Below are positions 8,756 to 19,881 of a stretch of 64,000 bases of DNA, one piece after another. Source of the stretch: Chlamydia muridarum str. Nigg. GTDB lineage: Bacteria; Chlamydiota; Chlamydiia; Chlamydiales; Chlamydiaceae. The DNA is taken from the NCBI RefSeq assembly GCF_000006685.1, contig NC_002620.2, positions 419,120 through 483,119 of the forward strand, read 5' to 3'. A program made the translations under genes and the position numbers. Each line of letters starts with the position of its first letter. Positions within the stretch are counted from its first letter, which is position 1. Below the pieces are notes generated by a model that was not told where the DNA came from, ran no database searches, and worked only from the letters and a program-made list of their open reading frames with translations.

Positions 8756-9850
8756 ATGGGACAAACAGAGTGCGGAATAGTAGGGCTTCCTAATGTAGGA
8801 AAATCGGGGTTATTTAACGCGTTAACAGGTGCGCAGGTTGCTTCTTGTAATTATCCTTTTTGCACGATTGATCCTAATGTTGGTATCGTTCCAGTTGTTG
8901 ATTCTAGGTTAGAGATTTTGGCTCGTATTAGTCAGAGTCACAAGATTATCTATGCAGATATGAAATTTGTGGACATTGCAGGACTAGTAAAAGGTGCTGC
9001 AAGTGGCGCTGGGTTAGGGAACCGCTTTTTATCGCATATTCGAGAAACTCATGCAATTGCTCATGTTGTGCGCTGTTTTGATAATGATGATGTGACGCAC
9101 GTATCTGGAAAGATCGATCCAGAGGAAGATATTGCTGTTATCAACCTGGAACTGATACTAGCAGATTTTTCTTCTGCTACTAGTGTTCGTGATAAACTTA
9201 GCAAACAGGCTAAAGGGAAGAAAGATATAGGACAATTAATCCCTATTTTAGATCGAGTAATTGAACATTTAGAATCGGGAAACCCTGTTCGAACGCTTTC
9301 TCTTTCTTCTGAAGAAGGAAGTTTATTGAAACCCTATCCGTTCCTTACAGGAAAGCCTATGCTTTATATTGCTAACATTGACGAAGATTCCTTAACAGAT
9401 TTAGACAATCCCTATGTCCAGAAAGTACGGAGGATTGCCCAACAAGAAGGGGCTAACGTCGTGCCTATTTGTGTAAAATTAGAAGAAGAGATTCTGTCTC
9501 TTCCTCCGGAAGAGCGGCAAGACTTTTTACATAGTTTGGGCTTACAAGAATCTGGGCTAAATCGTTTAGTAGCTTCTGCATATCAGACCTTAGGGCTAAT
9601 TTCTTATTTCACTACAGGTCCACAAGAGACGAGAGCTTGGACAATTTCTAAGGGAGCAACTGCTGCAGAAGCTGCAGGAGAAATTCATTCAGATATTCAA
9701 AAAGGATTTATTCGTGCTGAGGTGGTGACTTTAGAAGATATCGTTACCTATAATGGAAGGGCTGGAGCTCGAGAAGCAGGTAAATTACGAGCAGAGGGTC
9801 GGGACTATATTGTTCAGGACGGAGATATCATGCTGTTTCTGCATAACTAA
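8756..9850 (+). CDS. ychF: Redox-regulated ATPase YchF (Obg-family)
   Basis: Product of 364 residues, the normal YchF length. The P-loop is GLPNVGKS at residues 10-17, followed by the switch region NYPFCTIDPNVG and the DIAGLVKGA G3 element. The G4-like NxxE motif that makes YchF prefer ATP over GTP appears as YIANIDED. The C-terminal TGS domain starts around residue 280 (YFTTGPQETRAWTI). It is a ribosome-associated translation and stress factor. It is divergent from cdsU across a 266-bp spacer and convergent with ribF. A short hairpin (8708-8726) lies in its leader. Confidence 0.96.
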   Translation: MGQTECGIVGLPNVGKSGLFNALTGAQVASCNYPFCTIDPNVGIVPVVDSRLEILARISQSHKIIYADMKFVDIAGLVKGAASGAGLGNRFLSHIRETHAIAHVVRCFDNDDVTHVSGKIDPEEDIAVINLELILADFSSATSVRDKLSKQAKGKKDIGQLIPILDRVIEHLESGNPVRTLSLSSEEGSLLKPYPFLTGKPMLYIANIDEDSLTDLDNPYVQKVRRIAQQEGANVVPICVKLEEEILSLPPEERQDFLHSLGLQESGLNRLVASAYQTLGLISYFTTGPQETRAWTISKGATAAEAAGEIHSDIQKGFIRAEVVTLEDIVTYNGRAGAREAGKLRAEGRDYIVQDGDIMLFLHN

Positions 9851-9867
9851 AAGGGGATGTGGCTTTT

Positions 9868-10755
9868 TTAACTTAAACGAGCTTTGCGTATATCCTCTTG
9901 AATAGCAAGAGCAAGTTCCTTTTGAGAAGAAAAAGTTTTTTCTTCTCTAAGGAACTGCTTAGGGATGACAGTAACTCGCTGTTCGTAAAGATCAGCTGAA
10001 AGGTCGAGAATGTGCGCTTCTAGACAAAGTTGGTTTCTCTGTACGGTAGGTGCCATACCTAGATTCATTACTCCTAAATAGCTTTCACGCCCAATTTTTA
10101 TGGAGCAGCTGTAGACTCCTAAAGGTAAAAGGGAACGAGTAAGATTAAGATTAATAGTAGCGTATCCTAAAGAAGAACCTATTCCTTGGCCTCGAGTGAC
10201 TGTTCCGGTATAAGAAAAAGGTCGGCCTAGAAATTTTTCTGCGGAAAGAAGGTCCCCTTCTCGAAGAAATTGACGAATTTTTCTACTGGATACAATGGTT
10301 CCGTTGATGCTTAAGGGAGGGATTTCTTCTAATGATATCCCTAAAGAAGAAGCAAAAGGCTTTAATGTTTGTGCATTTCCAAGACCACCCCTTCCTAATC
10401 GAGAATCATACCCAAAGATAATTCTTGATGGATGTAGCGACTCATAAAGAGATAGAATAAACATTTCAGCCTCTTCATTGGCTATCTCTTGGTTAAAAGG
10501 AAGAATTGCTAGATAATCAATGTGACAATTCGTTAGCAACTGAATGCGCTCTTCAAGAGAAGTAATAGTTTCTGGAGGAGAGTTCGATAAAGTGTGTTTA
10601 GGATGCTCGCTAAATGTAATGACACCAGATTTTCCTGGAAATTGTTTCAAGGAAGAAAGCAATGCTTGATGTCCTAAATGACATCCATCAAAAAAGCCTA
10701 TCGTAATAGATTCTATAGGATCAGAGGACGGGAGTAGGCTGTAGGATAAGTCCAT
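9868..10755 (-). CDS. ribF: Bifunctional riboflavin kinase / FAD synthetase
   Basis: Product of about 295 residues from ATG 10755 ([13 protein letters not shown]). The N-terminal adenylyltransferase motif [14 protein letters not shown] begins near residue 20, and the C-terminal riboflavin kinase loop reads [15 protein letters not shown], a variant of the usual PTAN motif that keeps Thr and Asn. The enzyme turns riboflavin into FMN and then FAD. The frame stays open well upstream within truB, but those codons lie inside truB and do not resemble RibF. The chosen start overlaps the truB end by 35 bp, so the two genes are probably coupled; ATG 10761 is an alternative. Confidence 0.92.
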   Translation of the reverse strand: MDLSYSLLPSSDPIESITIGFFDGCHLGHQALLSSLKQFPGKSGVITFSEHPKHTLSNSPPETITSLEERIQLLTNCHIDYLAILPFNQEIANEEAEMFILSLYESLHPSRIIFGYDSRLGRGGLGNAQTLKPFASSLGISLEEIPPLSINGTIVSSRKIRQFLREGDLLSAEKFLGRPFSYTGTVTRGQGIGSSLGYATINLNLTRSLLPLGVYSCSIKIGRESYLGVMNLGMAPTVQRNQLCLEAHILDLSADLYEQRVTVIPKQFLREEKTFSSQKELALAIQEDIRKARLS

Positions 10756-11446
10756 TTGCATCACGTAAGTGAGGAAACACATCAAACCCAGGTTCATCCA
10801 GATGATTTCCATCGATACACTGATCAATAGAAAAATTTCCGCTGCGTAATCGGCGAAGCTCTTCCAAATAAGCTCCACAACCTAACATGTTGCCGAGTTC
10901 ATGAGCAATGCTCCGGATATAGGTTCCCTTGCTGCATTTCACTACGAAATGTAGGCGAGGATACTCGTACTTAATTAAACGGAGATCCACTCTTACTGTT
11001 GCAAAGCTACGCTCTATAGACAATCCTTGTCTAGCATATTCGTACAATTTCTTCCCTTGTACCTTTTTAGCAGAGAACATAGGAGGGACTTGCTGAATTT
11101 CTCCTTGGAAATAGCTTGTGCACTCCAACACTTCTTCCATAGTTGGAACTTTTTTAGAGCGACCTACAATTTTCCCATCGCAATCATAAGTGTCTGTAGT
11201 AGTACCTAAATGTGCTACGGCAGAATATTCTTTGTCTTCAAATAGCATAATATCAGACAGTCGGGTGAATTTCCGCCCTATTAGCATAACCATAACGCCT
11301 GTAGCAAAAGGATCAAGAGTTCCGGCATGGCCAATTTTCTTCACGCCTATTAACCTAACAAGAGAACGAATAAGACTAAACGAAGTCCTCCCTTGTGGTT
11401 TATCTACCAGCAAAACGCCTTCAATAGGTTCTGTCGCAAGTTCCAT
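10721..11446 (-). CDS. truB: tRNA pseudouridine-55 synthase
   Basis: Product of 241 residues, somewhat short for TruB because the C-terminal PUA-type extension is minimal. The N-terminal signature [13 protein letters not shown] and the catalytic segment [11 protein letters not shown] with Asp45 are clear, as is the later [14 protein letters not shown] motif that contacts the flipped uridine. It makes pseudouridine 55 in the T-loop of tRNAs. It lies 6 bp after rbfA and overlaps ribF, the usual rbfA-truB-ribF arrangement of translation operons. Confidence 0.96.
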   Translation of the reverse strand: MELATEPIEGVLLVDKPQGRTSFSLIRSLVRLIGVKKIGHAGTLDPFATGVMVMLIGRKFTRLSDIMLFEDKEYSAVAHLGTTTDTYDCDGKIVGRSKKVPTMEEVLECTSYFQGEIQQVPPMFSAKKVQGKKLYEYARQGLSIERSFATVRVDLRLIKYEYPRLHFVVKCSKGTYIRSIAHELGNMLGCGAYLEELRRLRSGNFSIDQCIDGNHLDEPGFDVFPHLRDANGLILQPTPVL

Positions 11447-11452
11447 AATATT

Positions 11453-11854
11453 TTAATCGTGGAGTTCAGAAGAATTGTTGTTGTTATGGGTTAATTTTTT
11501 ATCTTGTTCAGCTATTTTCAGAAGAAGACTTTCTATATGGTCTTGGGGAGAAAAAATATCTTCCATATAGAAATTCAAGTCTGGAAAGTACTTTAGAACT
11601 ACGTCTTTAGAAGCTTGACAAGCAATAAATCCCGCAGAGGCTTTCAATGCCGCAAGAGTTTCTTCTTGAGAATTCTCATGCGGCATAATGGACACGTAAA
11701 CACGAGCAGATTGCAAGTCTCTTGACAAAGATACTCGTGTTATTGTGATCCAACGGTTCGAAATTTTGGGGTGCTTTACATCCTTCAAAATGACTTTTGC
11801 AATGGATTCTCTCAACATTGCATTTACTTTTTTCATCCGTCTGTTTTCAGTCAT
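11453..11854 (-). CDS. rbfA: Ribosome-binding factor A
   Basis: Product of 133 residues with the type II KH-like fold signature: an N-terminal helix (RRMKKVNAMLRESIAKVI), the beta segment WITITRVSLSRDLQSARVYVS and the C-terminal strand LNFYMEDIF. RbfA helps 30S maturation at the 5' end of 16S rRNA, which fits its place 6 bp after infB. The final residues are Asn/Ser-rich (THNNNNSSELHD), an unstructured tail. The start ATG at 11854 is the only good one. Confidence 0.95.
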   Translation of the reverse strand: MTENRRMKKVNAMLRESIAKVILKDVKHPKISNRWITITRVSLSRDLQSARVYVSIMPHENSQEETLAALKASAGFIACQASKDVVLKYFPDLNFYMEDIFSPQDHIESLLLKIAEQDKKLTHNNNNSSELHD

Positions 11855-11860
11855 GTTAGC

Positions 11861-14551
11861 CTACAATTTTTGTGGGTGATAAATGACCTCGTAGCACTGC
11901 AATGTATCGCCAATTTGTGCTTGTTGGTAGTTATCTAATAGAATACCACATTCCATTCCCTTCTTCACTTCCTTAACGTCTTCTTTAAGGCGTTTTAAGG
12001 AGGAGAGAGAGCATTTCCAAAGAACCTCTTTGTCTCTAATAATACGAACTTTCTGATTGCGTACCATGGTTCCTTCTGTAACTAGGCAGCCGTAAATTGT
12101 GCCCAACTGGGAAGATTTAAAGGTCGCTTTAATTTCCGCTGCACCCAAGTTTTTCTCTTCTGCTATAGGATCCAGAAGACCTGTCATAATTTCTTTGATA
12201 GCATCCACAGCATGGTAAATGATATCAAATAGACAGACCTTAACATTCAAGCTCTTAATCAGAGACTCGGCATGACTCTCTACGCTCGTGTGGAAACCAA
12301 TAACGGTTGCTTTAGAGGCGGATGCCAAACGGATATCGGATTCTGAAATATCTCCAACTCCACTGGATAAAATTTCAACATCCACTTTTTCCGAACGGAT
12401 GTTAAGTATTGAATGCGCCAGGGCCTCTATAGAACCTTGAACATCAGCCTTGATGATTAATTTCAAAGTCTTCTTATTCTGCAATACAGCATCGAAATTA
12501 GGTCGTTTCTTCTGTAAAGCTGCGGACCTTTGTTGACCTGCAAGACGGGCACTAATAATTTCTTTTGCGACTTTTTCATTTTTCACAACTATGAAAGGAT
12601 CGCCAGCTTTAGGAATCGCTGATAACCCTGTAATAAGAACTGGGGTAGAAGGTGAGGCTGATTGTAAGAGTTGATTATGCTCATTATGCATAGTCTTTAT
12701 CTTACCGTAACAATCGTTAAATACCAGAGCTTCTCCTAGATGAAGAGTTCCGTTTTGAACAAGTACGGTAGCAACAGCTCCCAATCCTTTGTGCAGCTCG
12801 GACTCGATAACAAGTCCTCGTGCTCTGGCAGATGGGTCGGCCTTCAGTTCCAAAACTTCTGCTTGTAATGCTAACATTTCAAGAAGGTCTTGTAATCCTT
12901 CGCCTGTTTTAGCAGAGGTATTAATAGTCGCAATGGATCCTCCCCAAGCTTCAGGAAGAAGATTGAGTTCAGCTAGTTGACGATAAACAGTTTCCTCATT
13001 GAAGTTTGGTTTATCACACTTGTTAATTGCGACAACGATGGTAATATTTGCAGCTTTTGCATGCTCAATGGCTTCGACAGTTTGTTCTTTAATCCCTTCA
13101 TCTCCGGCGACCACCAACACTACAATGTCGCAAACCTCTGCGCCTCGAGCTCGCATAGCAGAGAAAGCCTCGTGACCAGGAGTATCAAGAACAGTAATTT
13201 CTCCAACTGGAGTAGAGCATTTAAAGGCTCCCATATGTTGCGTAATTGCGCCTGCTTCTGAAGCAGCCATGTTACTTTGTCGCAAAGCATCGATTAGAGT
13301 TGTTTTCCCGTGGTCCACGTGTCCCATAAAAGCTACGATAGGGGAGCGGATAACAAGCTTCTGTGGATTTGTTTCGTTAATTTCATCTCGAACAGTGTTC
13401 TCTACTAAACAAAGCTTCTCTTTCTCTGAAGAATCTATTTCAATAGTACATCCAAACTCTAACCCAATGTATTGCACGACAGTCTGGCTGTCCAAAACAT
13501 CGTTTACTACGTAGGTCATACCATGGATGAAAAGTTTTTGGATAAGCTCCGAAGCTTTTAACTTCATCTCCGCAGCCAGATCTTTAACCGTAATAGGAAG
13601 TGCGATCTTAATATGCGAAGGACATTGTACAACGTGTTCCTCGGATTGCTTTTTCGTTTTATGAACACGTTTTTTGCGCCACTTATCTTCTTCTGAAGAT
13701 CCCTCGTTTAATCCATAACGGTCGCGACCTGTGAATGCTTTGACGTTTTCATCAGATCTCTTAGTGCGATCGCGATCGGGCCCTCGCTTTGAGTTATTAT
13801 TGTTGTTAGTGGATTCCCTACGATACGCAGGAGCGGACTGAGCTGGACGAGTATTTGTTCCAGAAGGCTGCTGCTGCTTGGTAGAAGCTGTTTCGACTGA
13901 AGGCCGAGTCTGTTGAGTAGTTTCTTCTGCTGGAGCAGCAGCCTTTGTCTCTTTAGCCGGAGCTTTGAAAGTTTTGGCTAGCAAATGATTGATATGCTTC
14001 CCTGTAGGACCAAATTTGGGTTTAATAGAAACAACGCTCTTGGGCTCCGTTCTTGTTCTAATAATGGGAGTTTCCTCATTGCGCGCAGGCTGCTCATTGG
14101 CTACTTCTTCTTGAAGTTCCTTCCCATCTTCTTGTGGAGAGTTAGGTGTTTCTACCGCATCCTCTACAATTTTTTCTTGTGAAGAGTTAGAAAGGGGTTC
14201 TGTAGAGTCTGCTGAAGGGAGCGCATCTAAAGTCAAATGTGATGCATCGCCGGGCAAAGCTACTGTTGTAGAAGGCTCTTCTGCAGCAAAGGAAGAGCGA
14301 TCCTTCGCACGAATTCTTCGCGCAGTAGATTCCGTTGCGCCCGATTCTATTTCAGGCGCAGAAGCTGTTGTGCCAGCAGTCTTTTTGGAGCTCTTTTCTT
14401 TGGTTTGAGCTTTACTTACTGGAGAATTTTTGGTGTCAGAAGATCCGGCTTGAGCTAGTTTCTGTTTCAGCTTATCTAAGCCAGCAGCCTTCGTTAACTG
14501 TGCGTTCTTAATCTTCAACTTTAGGTTTTTCGTCAACTTTGCATGCTCCAT
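11861..14551 (-). CDS. infB: Translation initiation factor IF-2
   Basis: Product of 896 residues. The first 300 or so are low complexity (Ala/Thr/Glu/Gln and an Asn run), then an IF2N domain, then the GTPase domain with GHVDHGKTT near residues 409-417, DTPGHEAF and NKCDKP. The C-terminal half has the IF2 domains II-IV ([11 protein letters not shown]). It brings initiator tRNA to the 30S subunit. The ATG at 14551 opens [18 protein letters not shown], the chlamydial IF2 start I remember, so the gene overlaps the 3' end of nusA by 44 bp in another frame. Confidence 0.96.
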   Translation of the reverse strand: MEHAKLTKNLKLKIKNAQLTKAAGLDKLKQKLAQAGSSDTKNSPVSKAQTKEKSSKKTAGTTASAPEIESGATESTARRIRAKDRSSFAAEEPSTTVALPGDASHLTLDALPSADSTEPLSNSSQEKIVEDAVETPNSPQEDGKELQEEVANEQPARNEETPIIRTRTEPKSVVSIKPKFGPTGKHINHLLAKTFKAPAKETKAAAPAEETTQQTRPSVETASTKQQQPSGTNTRPAQSAPAYRRESTNNNNNSKRGPDRDRTKRSDENVKAFTGRDRYGLNEGSSEEDKWRKKRVHKTKKQSEEHVVQCPSHIKIALPITVKDLAAEMKLKASELIQKLFIHGMTYVVNDVLDSQTVVQYIGLEFGCTIEIDSSEKEKLCLVENTVRDEINETNPQKLVIRSPIVAFMGHVDHGKTTLIDALRQSNMAASEAGAITQHMGAFKCSTPVGEITVLDTPGHEAFSAMRARGAEVCDIVVLVVAGDEGIKEQTVEAIEHAKAANITIVVAINKCDKPNFNEETVYRQLAELNLLPEAWGGSIATINTSAKTGEGLQDLLEMLALQAEVLELKADPSARARGLVIESELHKGLGAVATVLVQNGTLHLGEALVFNDCYGKIKTMHNEHNQLLQSASPSTPVLITGLSAIPKAGDPFIVVKNEKVAKEIISARLAGQQRSAALQKKRPNFDAVLQNKKTLKLIIKADVQGSIEALAHSILNIRSEKVDVEILSSGVGDISESDIRLASASKATVIGFHTSVESHAESLIKSLNVKVCLFDIIYHAVDAIKEIMTGLLDPIAEEKNLGAAEIKATFKSSQLGTIYGCLVTEGTMVRNQKVRIIRDKEVLWKCSLSSLKRLKEDVKEVKKGMECGILLDNYQQAQIGDTLQCYEVIYHPQKL

Positions 14552-15812
14552 ATTTGCTGACCTGTTCGAGGATTTTGTAAGCTAACTCTAAACTAATTCC
14601 TGGAACAGAAGCCAATTCGCTAGCACTAGCCAGCAATATTTTCCTAATCGTGTCGTATCCTGCGTGCTCTAAGTTCTGCACTATTAACGTATTAATTCCT
14701 TCCACTTCTAAAGGCTGATCCAATCGAGGATCTTCGAATTCAGCTAGCTGTAAGCGTTGAATTTCTAATAGCTTGTTGTATTCACTCATTCTTTGGACTT
14801 CAAGTTCATAGCCCAAAATTTGACTGATTAGACGAGCATTGATACCCCGTTTACCAATAACAGTTGCATAGTCCGAATCTTGGACGATAATAGCGATAAC
14901 TTTATCGTCTTCTAAAATAGCGATCTTTTGAATCTCTACAGGATAGAGCAAATTTTGTAACAATTCTGTCGATACAGGGGAATAATTTACAACGTCTATT
15001 TTTTCGTCATTTAATTCTCGAATGATGTTTTTGATGCGAGAGCCACGCATACCTACAAAAGCCCCTACAGCATCTGTTTGAGGGGAAGAAGAGCGCACTG
15101 CCATTTTTGTTCGATAGCCAGCTTCTCTTGCAATTTTCACAATCTCAACAGACCCTTCTTCTAATTCTGGGACTTCTTGCATGAATAATTGTTTTACAAA
15201 TTCTGGGTGACTTCTACTGAGAATAACTTCAGCTCCGCCATTTTCAGATTCCTGTACTTCGTAAAGAAGCGCATAAATCTTATCGCCTACTTTATGTTTT
15301 TCCGTTTTAGGATAAAAGCGAGCGGGAAGTAACCCCTCTACTTTCCCCAAATCAACCACTAAGTTTGATCCGCGAGAGAAACTTTTAATCACCCCCGAAA
15401 TGATTTCATTTTTTCGATGGCGATACTCTTCATAAATTACATCGCGTTCGGCATGACGAAGTTTCTGACCGATAATTTGGCGAGCTGCATGAGCTGCAAT
15501 TCTTCCAAATTGATCAGAGACAAAAGGAACATCCATATATTGCCCGATTTGACAATCTGGATCATATTCACGGGCTTTATCTAAGGGAATTTCCTTACTT
15601 GGATTTTGGCATTTTTCAACGATCTGTTTTTCACAAAAAACTTCTATGTCTCCGGTGCGAGGATTGATACTCACGGACACATTCGCGTCATCTCTAAGAG
15701 TCTTTTTCGCAGCAATTTTCAGAGCGGATTCAATAGCTCCTACTATTGTAGAGCGTTGAATACCTTTCTCTCTTTCCATGTAGTCAAAAATAGCCACAAG
15801 ATCCTTGTTCAT
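14508..15812 (-). CDS. nusA: Transcription termination/antitermination factor NusA
   Basis: Product of 434 residues: N-terminal RNA polymerase-binding domain (MNKDLVAIFDYMEREKGI), an S1 domain near 130-200 (GVIKSFSRGSNLVVDLG), two KH domains (GAFVGMRGSRIKNIIREL, then VIGKRGINARL) and a single helix-hairpin-helix at the C-terminus (ELASVPGISLELAYKIL). It controls pausing, termination and antitermination. It follows rpsA by 122 bp, and that spacer contains an elaborate inverted-repeat structure ending about 50 bases before the start codon, a candidate control point for nusA and the translation genes downstream. Confidence 0.96.
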   Translation of the reverse strand: MNKDLVAIFDYMEREKGIQRSTIVGAIESALKIAAKKTLRDDANVSVSINPRTGDIEVFCEKQIVEKCQNPSKEIPLDKAREYDPDCQIGQYMDVPFVSDQFGRIAAHAARQIIGQKLRHAERDVIYEEYRHRKNEIISGVIKSFSRGSNLVVDLGKVEGLLPARFYPKTEKHKVGDKIYALLYEVQESENGGAEVILSRSHPEFVKQLFMQEVPELEEGSVEIVKIAREAGYRTKMAVRSSSPQTDAVGAFVGMRGSRIKNIIRELNDEKIDVVNYSPVSTELLQNLLYPVEIQKIAILEDDKVIAIIVQDSDYATVIGKRGINARLISQILGYELEVQRMSEYNKLLEIQRLQLAEFEDPRLDQPLEVEGINTLIVQNLEHAGYDTIRKILLASASELASVPGISLELAYKILEQVSKYGACKVDEKPKVED

Positions 15813-15861
15813 TAATACTCCTCTTATGGGTAAGGGAAAAAAACAAAAAAATAATGCTAAA

Positions 15862-15928
15862 TGCTAATGGAGCAGAGCCTTATTAGCTCTGCTCTTACGT
15901 TTATCCCTCATTAACGAGGGCATTAGCA
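15862..15928 (-). terminator. Three-way-junction RNA structure between rpsA and nusA
   Basis: An outer 8-bp stem (15862-15869 with 15921-15928, TGCTAATG/CATTAGCA) directly encloses two perfect hairpins: 9-bp arms 15870-15878 and 15886-15894, and 5-bp arms 15905-15909 and 15916-15920, with a 10-base linker between them. Read on the minus strand, the outer stem is followed by a T-rich stretch (about 15840-15861). It therefore looks like an rpsA terminator or attenuator ahead of nusA. The base pairing is seen directly; the function is inferred. Confidence 0.65.
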
Positions 15929-15934
15929 AAAAGA

Positions 15935-17647
15935 CTAGTCTCTGTTAGAAGATGTTTCTTCTTCTGCATCTTGACCAGCATGTCCTCCATGAGCAAGGAA
16001 CTCTTTAATGGAAAGAGAAACTTTCTTGTGATCAGGATCTAGCTTGATAACCTTAGCAGAAACCTTGTCTCCGATAGAGAGAATATCTTCAATTTTAGCA
16101 AAAGGTTTATCAGAAAGTTTGGATACGTGAATCAGTCCTTCGATACCATTTTGCAATTCAACGAAAGCTCCGAAAGCTGTAATTTTAGTTACTATACCGG
16201 AGATATCGCTTCCGACAGGGAACATAGCTTCAATCTCATCCCATGGATTAGGAGTCAATTGTTTTACGCCTAAAGTGATTTTTTTACTTTCCTTGTCTAC
16301 GGACAAAATAACAGCCTCGACAGTATTTCCTTTTTTGAAAAGTTCGGAAGGATGAGAAACCTTTTTAATCCAACTCATATCAGAAATGTGAATTAATCCT
16401 TCGATTCCGGGCTCTAATTCAACGAAAGCTCCATAATTTGTTAGATTTTTAATTTCTGCTGTCACACGCAATCCAATAGGATATTTTTCTTCAATATTAT
16501 CCCAAGGATTATGTTCTGTTTGTTTCAAGCCGAGAGAAATTTTCCCTTCATCTTTTTGAATAGAGAGAACGACTACTTCGACCTCATCACCTTTATTTAC
16601 AACTTCGTTAGGATCAACGATGTTTTTAACCCAAGACATCTCTGAAACGTGAATGAGGCCTTCAATACCTTCCTCAATTTCAATAAATGCTCCATAAGGG
16701 AGAAGTTTAACAATTTTTCCACGAACACGTTTTCCTGGAGGGTATTTCTTCTCGATATCTTCCCAAGGATTGTGTTCTTTTTGCTTCAGACCAAGAGCTA
16801 CACGACCTTTCTCTTTATCCACGCTGAGGATGATTACTTCCAATTCTTGGTTGAGTTCAACCATTTCAGAAGGGTGACGGATACGTTTCCATGTCATATC
16901 TGTGATATGAAGCAGCCCATCGATACCATCGAGATCTAAGAAAACTCCAAAGTCAGTAATGTTTTTGACGATACCTTTACGACGTTCTCCGATTGTGATT
17001 TGCTCAATCAACTCAGCTTTCTTAGAAATGCGTTCAGCTTCCAGAAGTTCTCTTCTAGACACAACAACATTTCTGCGATCTACGTTAATTTTGAGAATCT
17101 TGAATTCACAAACTTTCCCTACGTAGTCATCCAAGTTTTTAATTTTTTTATTGTCGATTTGAGACCCTGGAAGGAAAGCTTCCATACCAATATCAACAAT
17201 TAAGCCACCTTTGACTTTTCGAGTGATTTGTCCTTTAACAATCGAGCCTTCTTCACAATGAGCAAGAATGTATTCCCATTGACGTTGTCTTGTTGCCTTT
17301 TCTCTGGACAGGACGACCTTTCCTTCTTCGTCTTCAGTTTGGTCCAAATAAACTTCAACCTCAGCTCCGACGGACAAACCTTCTGAAGAGTCAATAAACT
17401 CCGACATCGGGATGACTCCTTCAGATTTTAATCCAACGTCAACCACGACAAAATCTTTGCTTATGTCGACAACTGTACCTTTTAGGATCGCACCAGGCTG
17501 TACTTCGCTAGTGGGTTCTTCTTCTGTCGCGGTGAAGCCATGCATCGCGTAAAGAAGGTCTTTAAATTGTTTAACGTCTTCTGGTAAGCAAGCTATCGTG
17601 TCGAGATTCTTTTTTGCTCCCCAAGTATAATCAGCTTGTTTTGGCAT
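15935..17647 (-). CDS. rpsA: 30S ribosomal protein S1
   Basis: Product of 570 residues with six S1 (OB-fold) repeats starting near residue 50; repeats three to six carry the typical [24 protein letters not shown] and [24 protein letters not shown] cores, each followed by a [16 protein letters not shown] strand. S1 recruits mRNA to the 30S subunit. The acidic Ser-rich tail ([11 protein letters not shown]) is short. The start ATG has an AGGAGA ribosome site 11 bases upstream, and a probable sigma66 promoter lies at 17688-17716. It heads the rpsA-nusA-infB-rbfA-truB-ribF series. Confidence 0.97.
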   Translation of the reverse strand: MPKQADYTWGAKKNLDTIACLPEDVKQFKDLLYAMHGFTATEEEPTSEVQPGAILKGTVVDISKDFVVVDVGLKSEGVIPMSEFIDSSEGLSVGAEVEVYLDQTEDEEGKVVLSREKATRQRQWEYILAHCEEGSIVKGQITRKVKGGLIVDIGMEAFLPGSQIDNKKIKNLDDYVGKVCEFKILKINVDRRNVVVSRRELLEAERISKKAELIEQITIGERRKGIVKNITDFGVFLDLDGIDGLLHITDMTWKRIRHPSEMVELNQELEVIILSVDKEKGRVALGLKQKEHNPWEDIEKKYPPGKRVRGKIVKLLPYGAFIEIEEGIEGLIHVSEMSWVKNIVDPNEVVNKGDEVEVVVLSIQKDEGKISLGLKQTEHNPWDNIEEKYPIGLRVTAEIKNLTNYGAFVELEPGIEGLIHISDMSWIKKVSHPSELFKKGNTVEAVILSVDKESKKITLGVKQLTPNPWDEIEAMFPVGSDISGIVTKITAFGAFVELQNGIEGLIHVSKLSDKPFAKIEDILSIGDKVSAKVIKLDPDHKKVSLSIKEFLAHGGHAGQDAEEETSSNRD

Positions 17648-17984
17648 TTAGTGATGTTCTCCTAAAAACTACAAAGTCAAAAAGAACAGTGTAAATATTC
17701 ACCTTAAAAAAGGCAAGATCTCCCTTGCTATAGGGGGTAATAAGCTGTTCTAAAAATTCATAAATTTTTTATGAGAGTTTAGTTTTTGAGCTGAATTTAT
17801 AAATAAATGTTTTGTCTATTACTTCTTTTTTTTAATGTGTTCCTTTCGCATTAGGATTCTGGAATGAATGTCGTTTGCGTAAAAAGTTTGGTTAGTTATA
17901 GTTCCTTTTTGCAAAATCAAGAAGACTTTTCCCTATATATTTGCAGCTCTTTTATCCTTATCTAAGTTTGTATCAGGAGTTCCC
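17648..17984. promoter_or_regulatory. Divergent intergenic region rpsA / trxB
   Basis: This 337-bp AT-rich spacer holds no credible gene. On the minus strand TTGCCT (17711-17716) and TACACT (17688-17693), 17 bp apart, form a good sigma66-type promoter for rpsA. On the plus strand TTGCAA (17909-17914) and TATATA (17934-17939) are a weaker pair for trxB because the spacing is 19. The middle, about 17740-17880, shows only AT-rich filler. Confidence 0.45.
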
Positions 17985-18923
17985 ATGACACATGTAAAGT
18001 TAGCCATTATAGGCTCTGGGCCTGCAGGTTACACGGCTGCTATCTATGCTTCTAGAGCGCTTTTGACCCCAATACTATTTGAAGGATTCTTTTCTGGTAT
18101 CGCTGGAGGCCAATTAATGACTACGACTGAAGTGGAAAATTTTCCGGGGTTCCCTCAAGGGGTGTTGGGTCATCAGCTCATGGAAAATATGAAAATGCAA
18201 GCCCAGCGTTTTGGCACGCAGGTGATTGCTAAAGACATCACTTCTGTAGATTTCAGTGTTAGACCTTTTGTTCTGAAATCCGGAGAAGATACTTTTACAT
18301 GTGACGCGTGCATTATAGCTACAGGGGCTTCGGCCAAGAGATTATCTATTCCAGGTGCAGGGGATAATGAATTTTGGCAAAAAGGTGTGACAGCATGTGC
18401 AGTTTGCGATGGAGCTTCCCCCATTTTTAGAGATCGGGATTTATTTGTTATTGGAGGGGGAGATTCTGCTTTGGAAGAGGCCATGTTTTTGACTCGTTAT
18501 GGTAAGCGTGTATTCGTTGTGCATAGAAGGGATACTTTGCGTGCTTCAAAGGCTATGGTGAATAAGGCTCAAGCTAATGAGAAAATTGTTTTTCTCTGGA
18601 ATAGTGAAGTAGTAAAAATATTGGGGGATTCTTTGGTTCGTTCCATTGATATTTTTAATAATGTCGAGAAGACTACTGTAACAATGGAAGCCGCTGGAGT
18701 TTTCTTTGCTATTGGGCATCAGCCCAATACAGCATTCTTAGGGGGGCAGTTGTCCTTAGATGAGAATGGATATATTATTACAGAGAAGGGAAGTTCTCGA
18801 ACATCGGTTCCCGGAGTTTTTGCTGCAGGAGATGTTCAAGACAAGTATTATAGACAAGCCATTACTTCCGCAGGTAGCGGGTGTATGGCGGCTTTAGATG
18901 CTGAAAGATTTTTAGAAAAATAA
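17985..18923 (+). CDS. trxB: Thioredoxin reductase
   Basis: Product of 312 residues, the normal length of low-molecular-weight thioredoxin reductase. The FAD-binding motif [16 protein letters not shown] is at residues 11-26, the redox-active CAVC disulfide at 138-141 (CAVCDGA), the NADPH-binding [13 protein letters not shown] follows, and the C-terminal FAD motif [15 protein letters not shown] is present. It passes electrons from NADPH to thioredoxin. The start has an AGGAG site 7 bases upstream. acpS begins 5 bp after its stop, so the two are co-transcribed. Confidence 0.97.
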
Positions 18924-18928
18924 GTTTT

Positions 18929-19306
18929 ATGTTTGGGATAGGGACTGACATTATAGAAATTGATAGGATTCGCAGAGCTTATCACACTTATGGGGATCGA
19001 TTCCTAAACAAAATTTTTACGAAAGGGGAGCAGGCTTACTGTTTTTCTAAGTCGGATCCCTATGCTTCTTTGGCAGTGCGTTTTGCTGCTAAAGAGGCTG
19101 TATCCAAAGCTTTGGGTACGGGTATAGGTAAATCTTTGAAATGGAAAGAAATCGAAATATCTAGGGGGACTCAACACCCCCAAGTTTCCGTTCCGGAGTC
19201 TTTGCTGGCTTTGCTGGAGGTGAAAAGAATCCTTCTTTCCATGAGTCACTGTCGAGAGTATGCCACCGCAGTAGCTATTGCAGAAGTAACTAATAGTAGT
19301 AAATAG
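18929..19306 (+). CDS. acpS: Holo-[acyl-carrier-protein] synthase
   Basis: Product of 125 residues. AcpS motifs are [10 protein letters not shown] at residues 5-14, with the Mg-binding Asp, and [15 protein letters not shown], with the second metal-binding Glu. It transfers 4'-phosphopantetheine from CoA to apo-ACP. The C-terminal strand [15 protein letters not shown] completes the trimeric fold. It overlaps the convergent mrcA gene by 17 bp at the 3' ends. Confidence 0.95.
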   Translation: MFGIGTDIIEIDRIRRAYHTYGDRFLNKIFTKGEQAYCFSKSDPYASLAVRFAAKEAVSKALGTGIGKSLKWKEIEISRGTQHPQVSVPESLLALLEVKRILLSMSHCREYATAVAIAEVTNSSK

Positions 19307-19742
19307 AGTATTTAGCTTTTAGTTCTTTAAGCAGCTTCCAGTGAGCAAGGCTTGCTTTGAAAAGGGCATAGCTGACGGAAGAGCACATAAGAAATGAGAA
19401 CAGTGGTATGGTTGTTGAGCGATGCATCGTAGAAGAAATTATTGACATACTCAAAATGACAAACATACGCTTCGACAGCAAAGATCTTCGCACAAACATC
19501 AAAGGAGAAATTTCTTTGATGAGAAGCTGAGCGTCAAGTTCATGCTGTTTCATTACGCTTTTCTTTAAGATTAGACGGAATTTGATAGAGGATATTACCC
19601 AAGCTGCAGCAAATAACTGTGCTGCTAGGATAGGAGAAAACTGGTTGTGCAAGGCAAGATATAAGGCTTTTGCTAATAGTTTTGTCCCAGAAAACAACCA
19701 AATGGTTAGAGGGATGCAGGCAACTCCAAACCTTGAAATCAT
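19290..19742 (-). CDS. mrcA: Inclusion membrane protein MrcA-like (CT101 orthologue)
   Basis: Product of 150 residues with hydrophobic stretches near 5-20, 38-58 and 92-128, and a basic region between them ([15 protein letters not shown]). By position it matches C. trachomatis CT101, reported as MrcA, an Inc protein that interacts with the host calcium channel ITPR3 and takes part in inclusion extrusion; identity here rests on gene order and overall look rather than an alignment. The C-terminal tail [12 protein letters not shown] is charged and aromatic. It is convergent with acpS. Confidence 0.65.
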   Translation of the reverse strand: MISRFGVACIPLTIWLFSGTKLLAKALYLALHNQFSPILAAQLFAAAWVISSIKFRLILKKSVMKQHELDAQLLIKEISPLMFVRRSLLSKRMFVILSMSIISSTMHRSTTIPLFSFLMCSSVSYALFKASLAHWKLLKELKAKYSIYYY

Positions 19743-19881
19743 TCAGGATCCTCTAAAATTCTTTAGAAAAAGCGAGTATGCCAAAGCTTTCTGATTAGAA
19801 CAAGGGATCTTGATTAATAAGCTTTAGCTTCGTAGGATGGGGGACATATCTTGATTCAGATCCTGAGAGGAAGAGGTCTTT

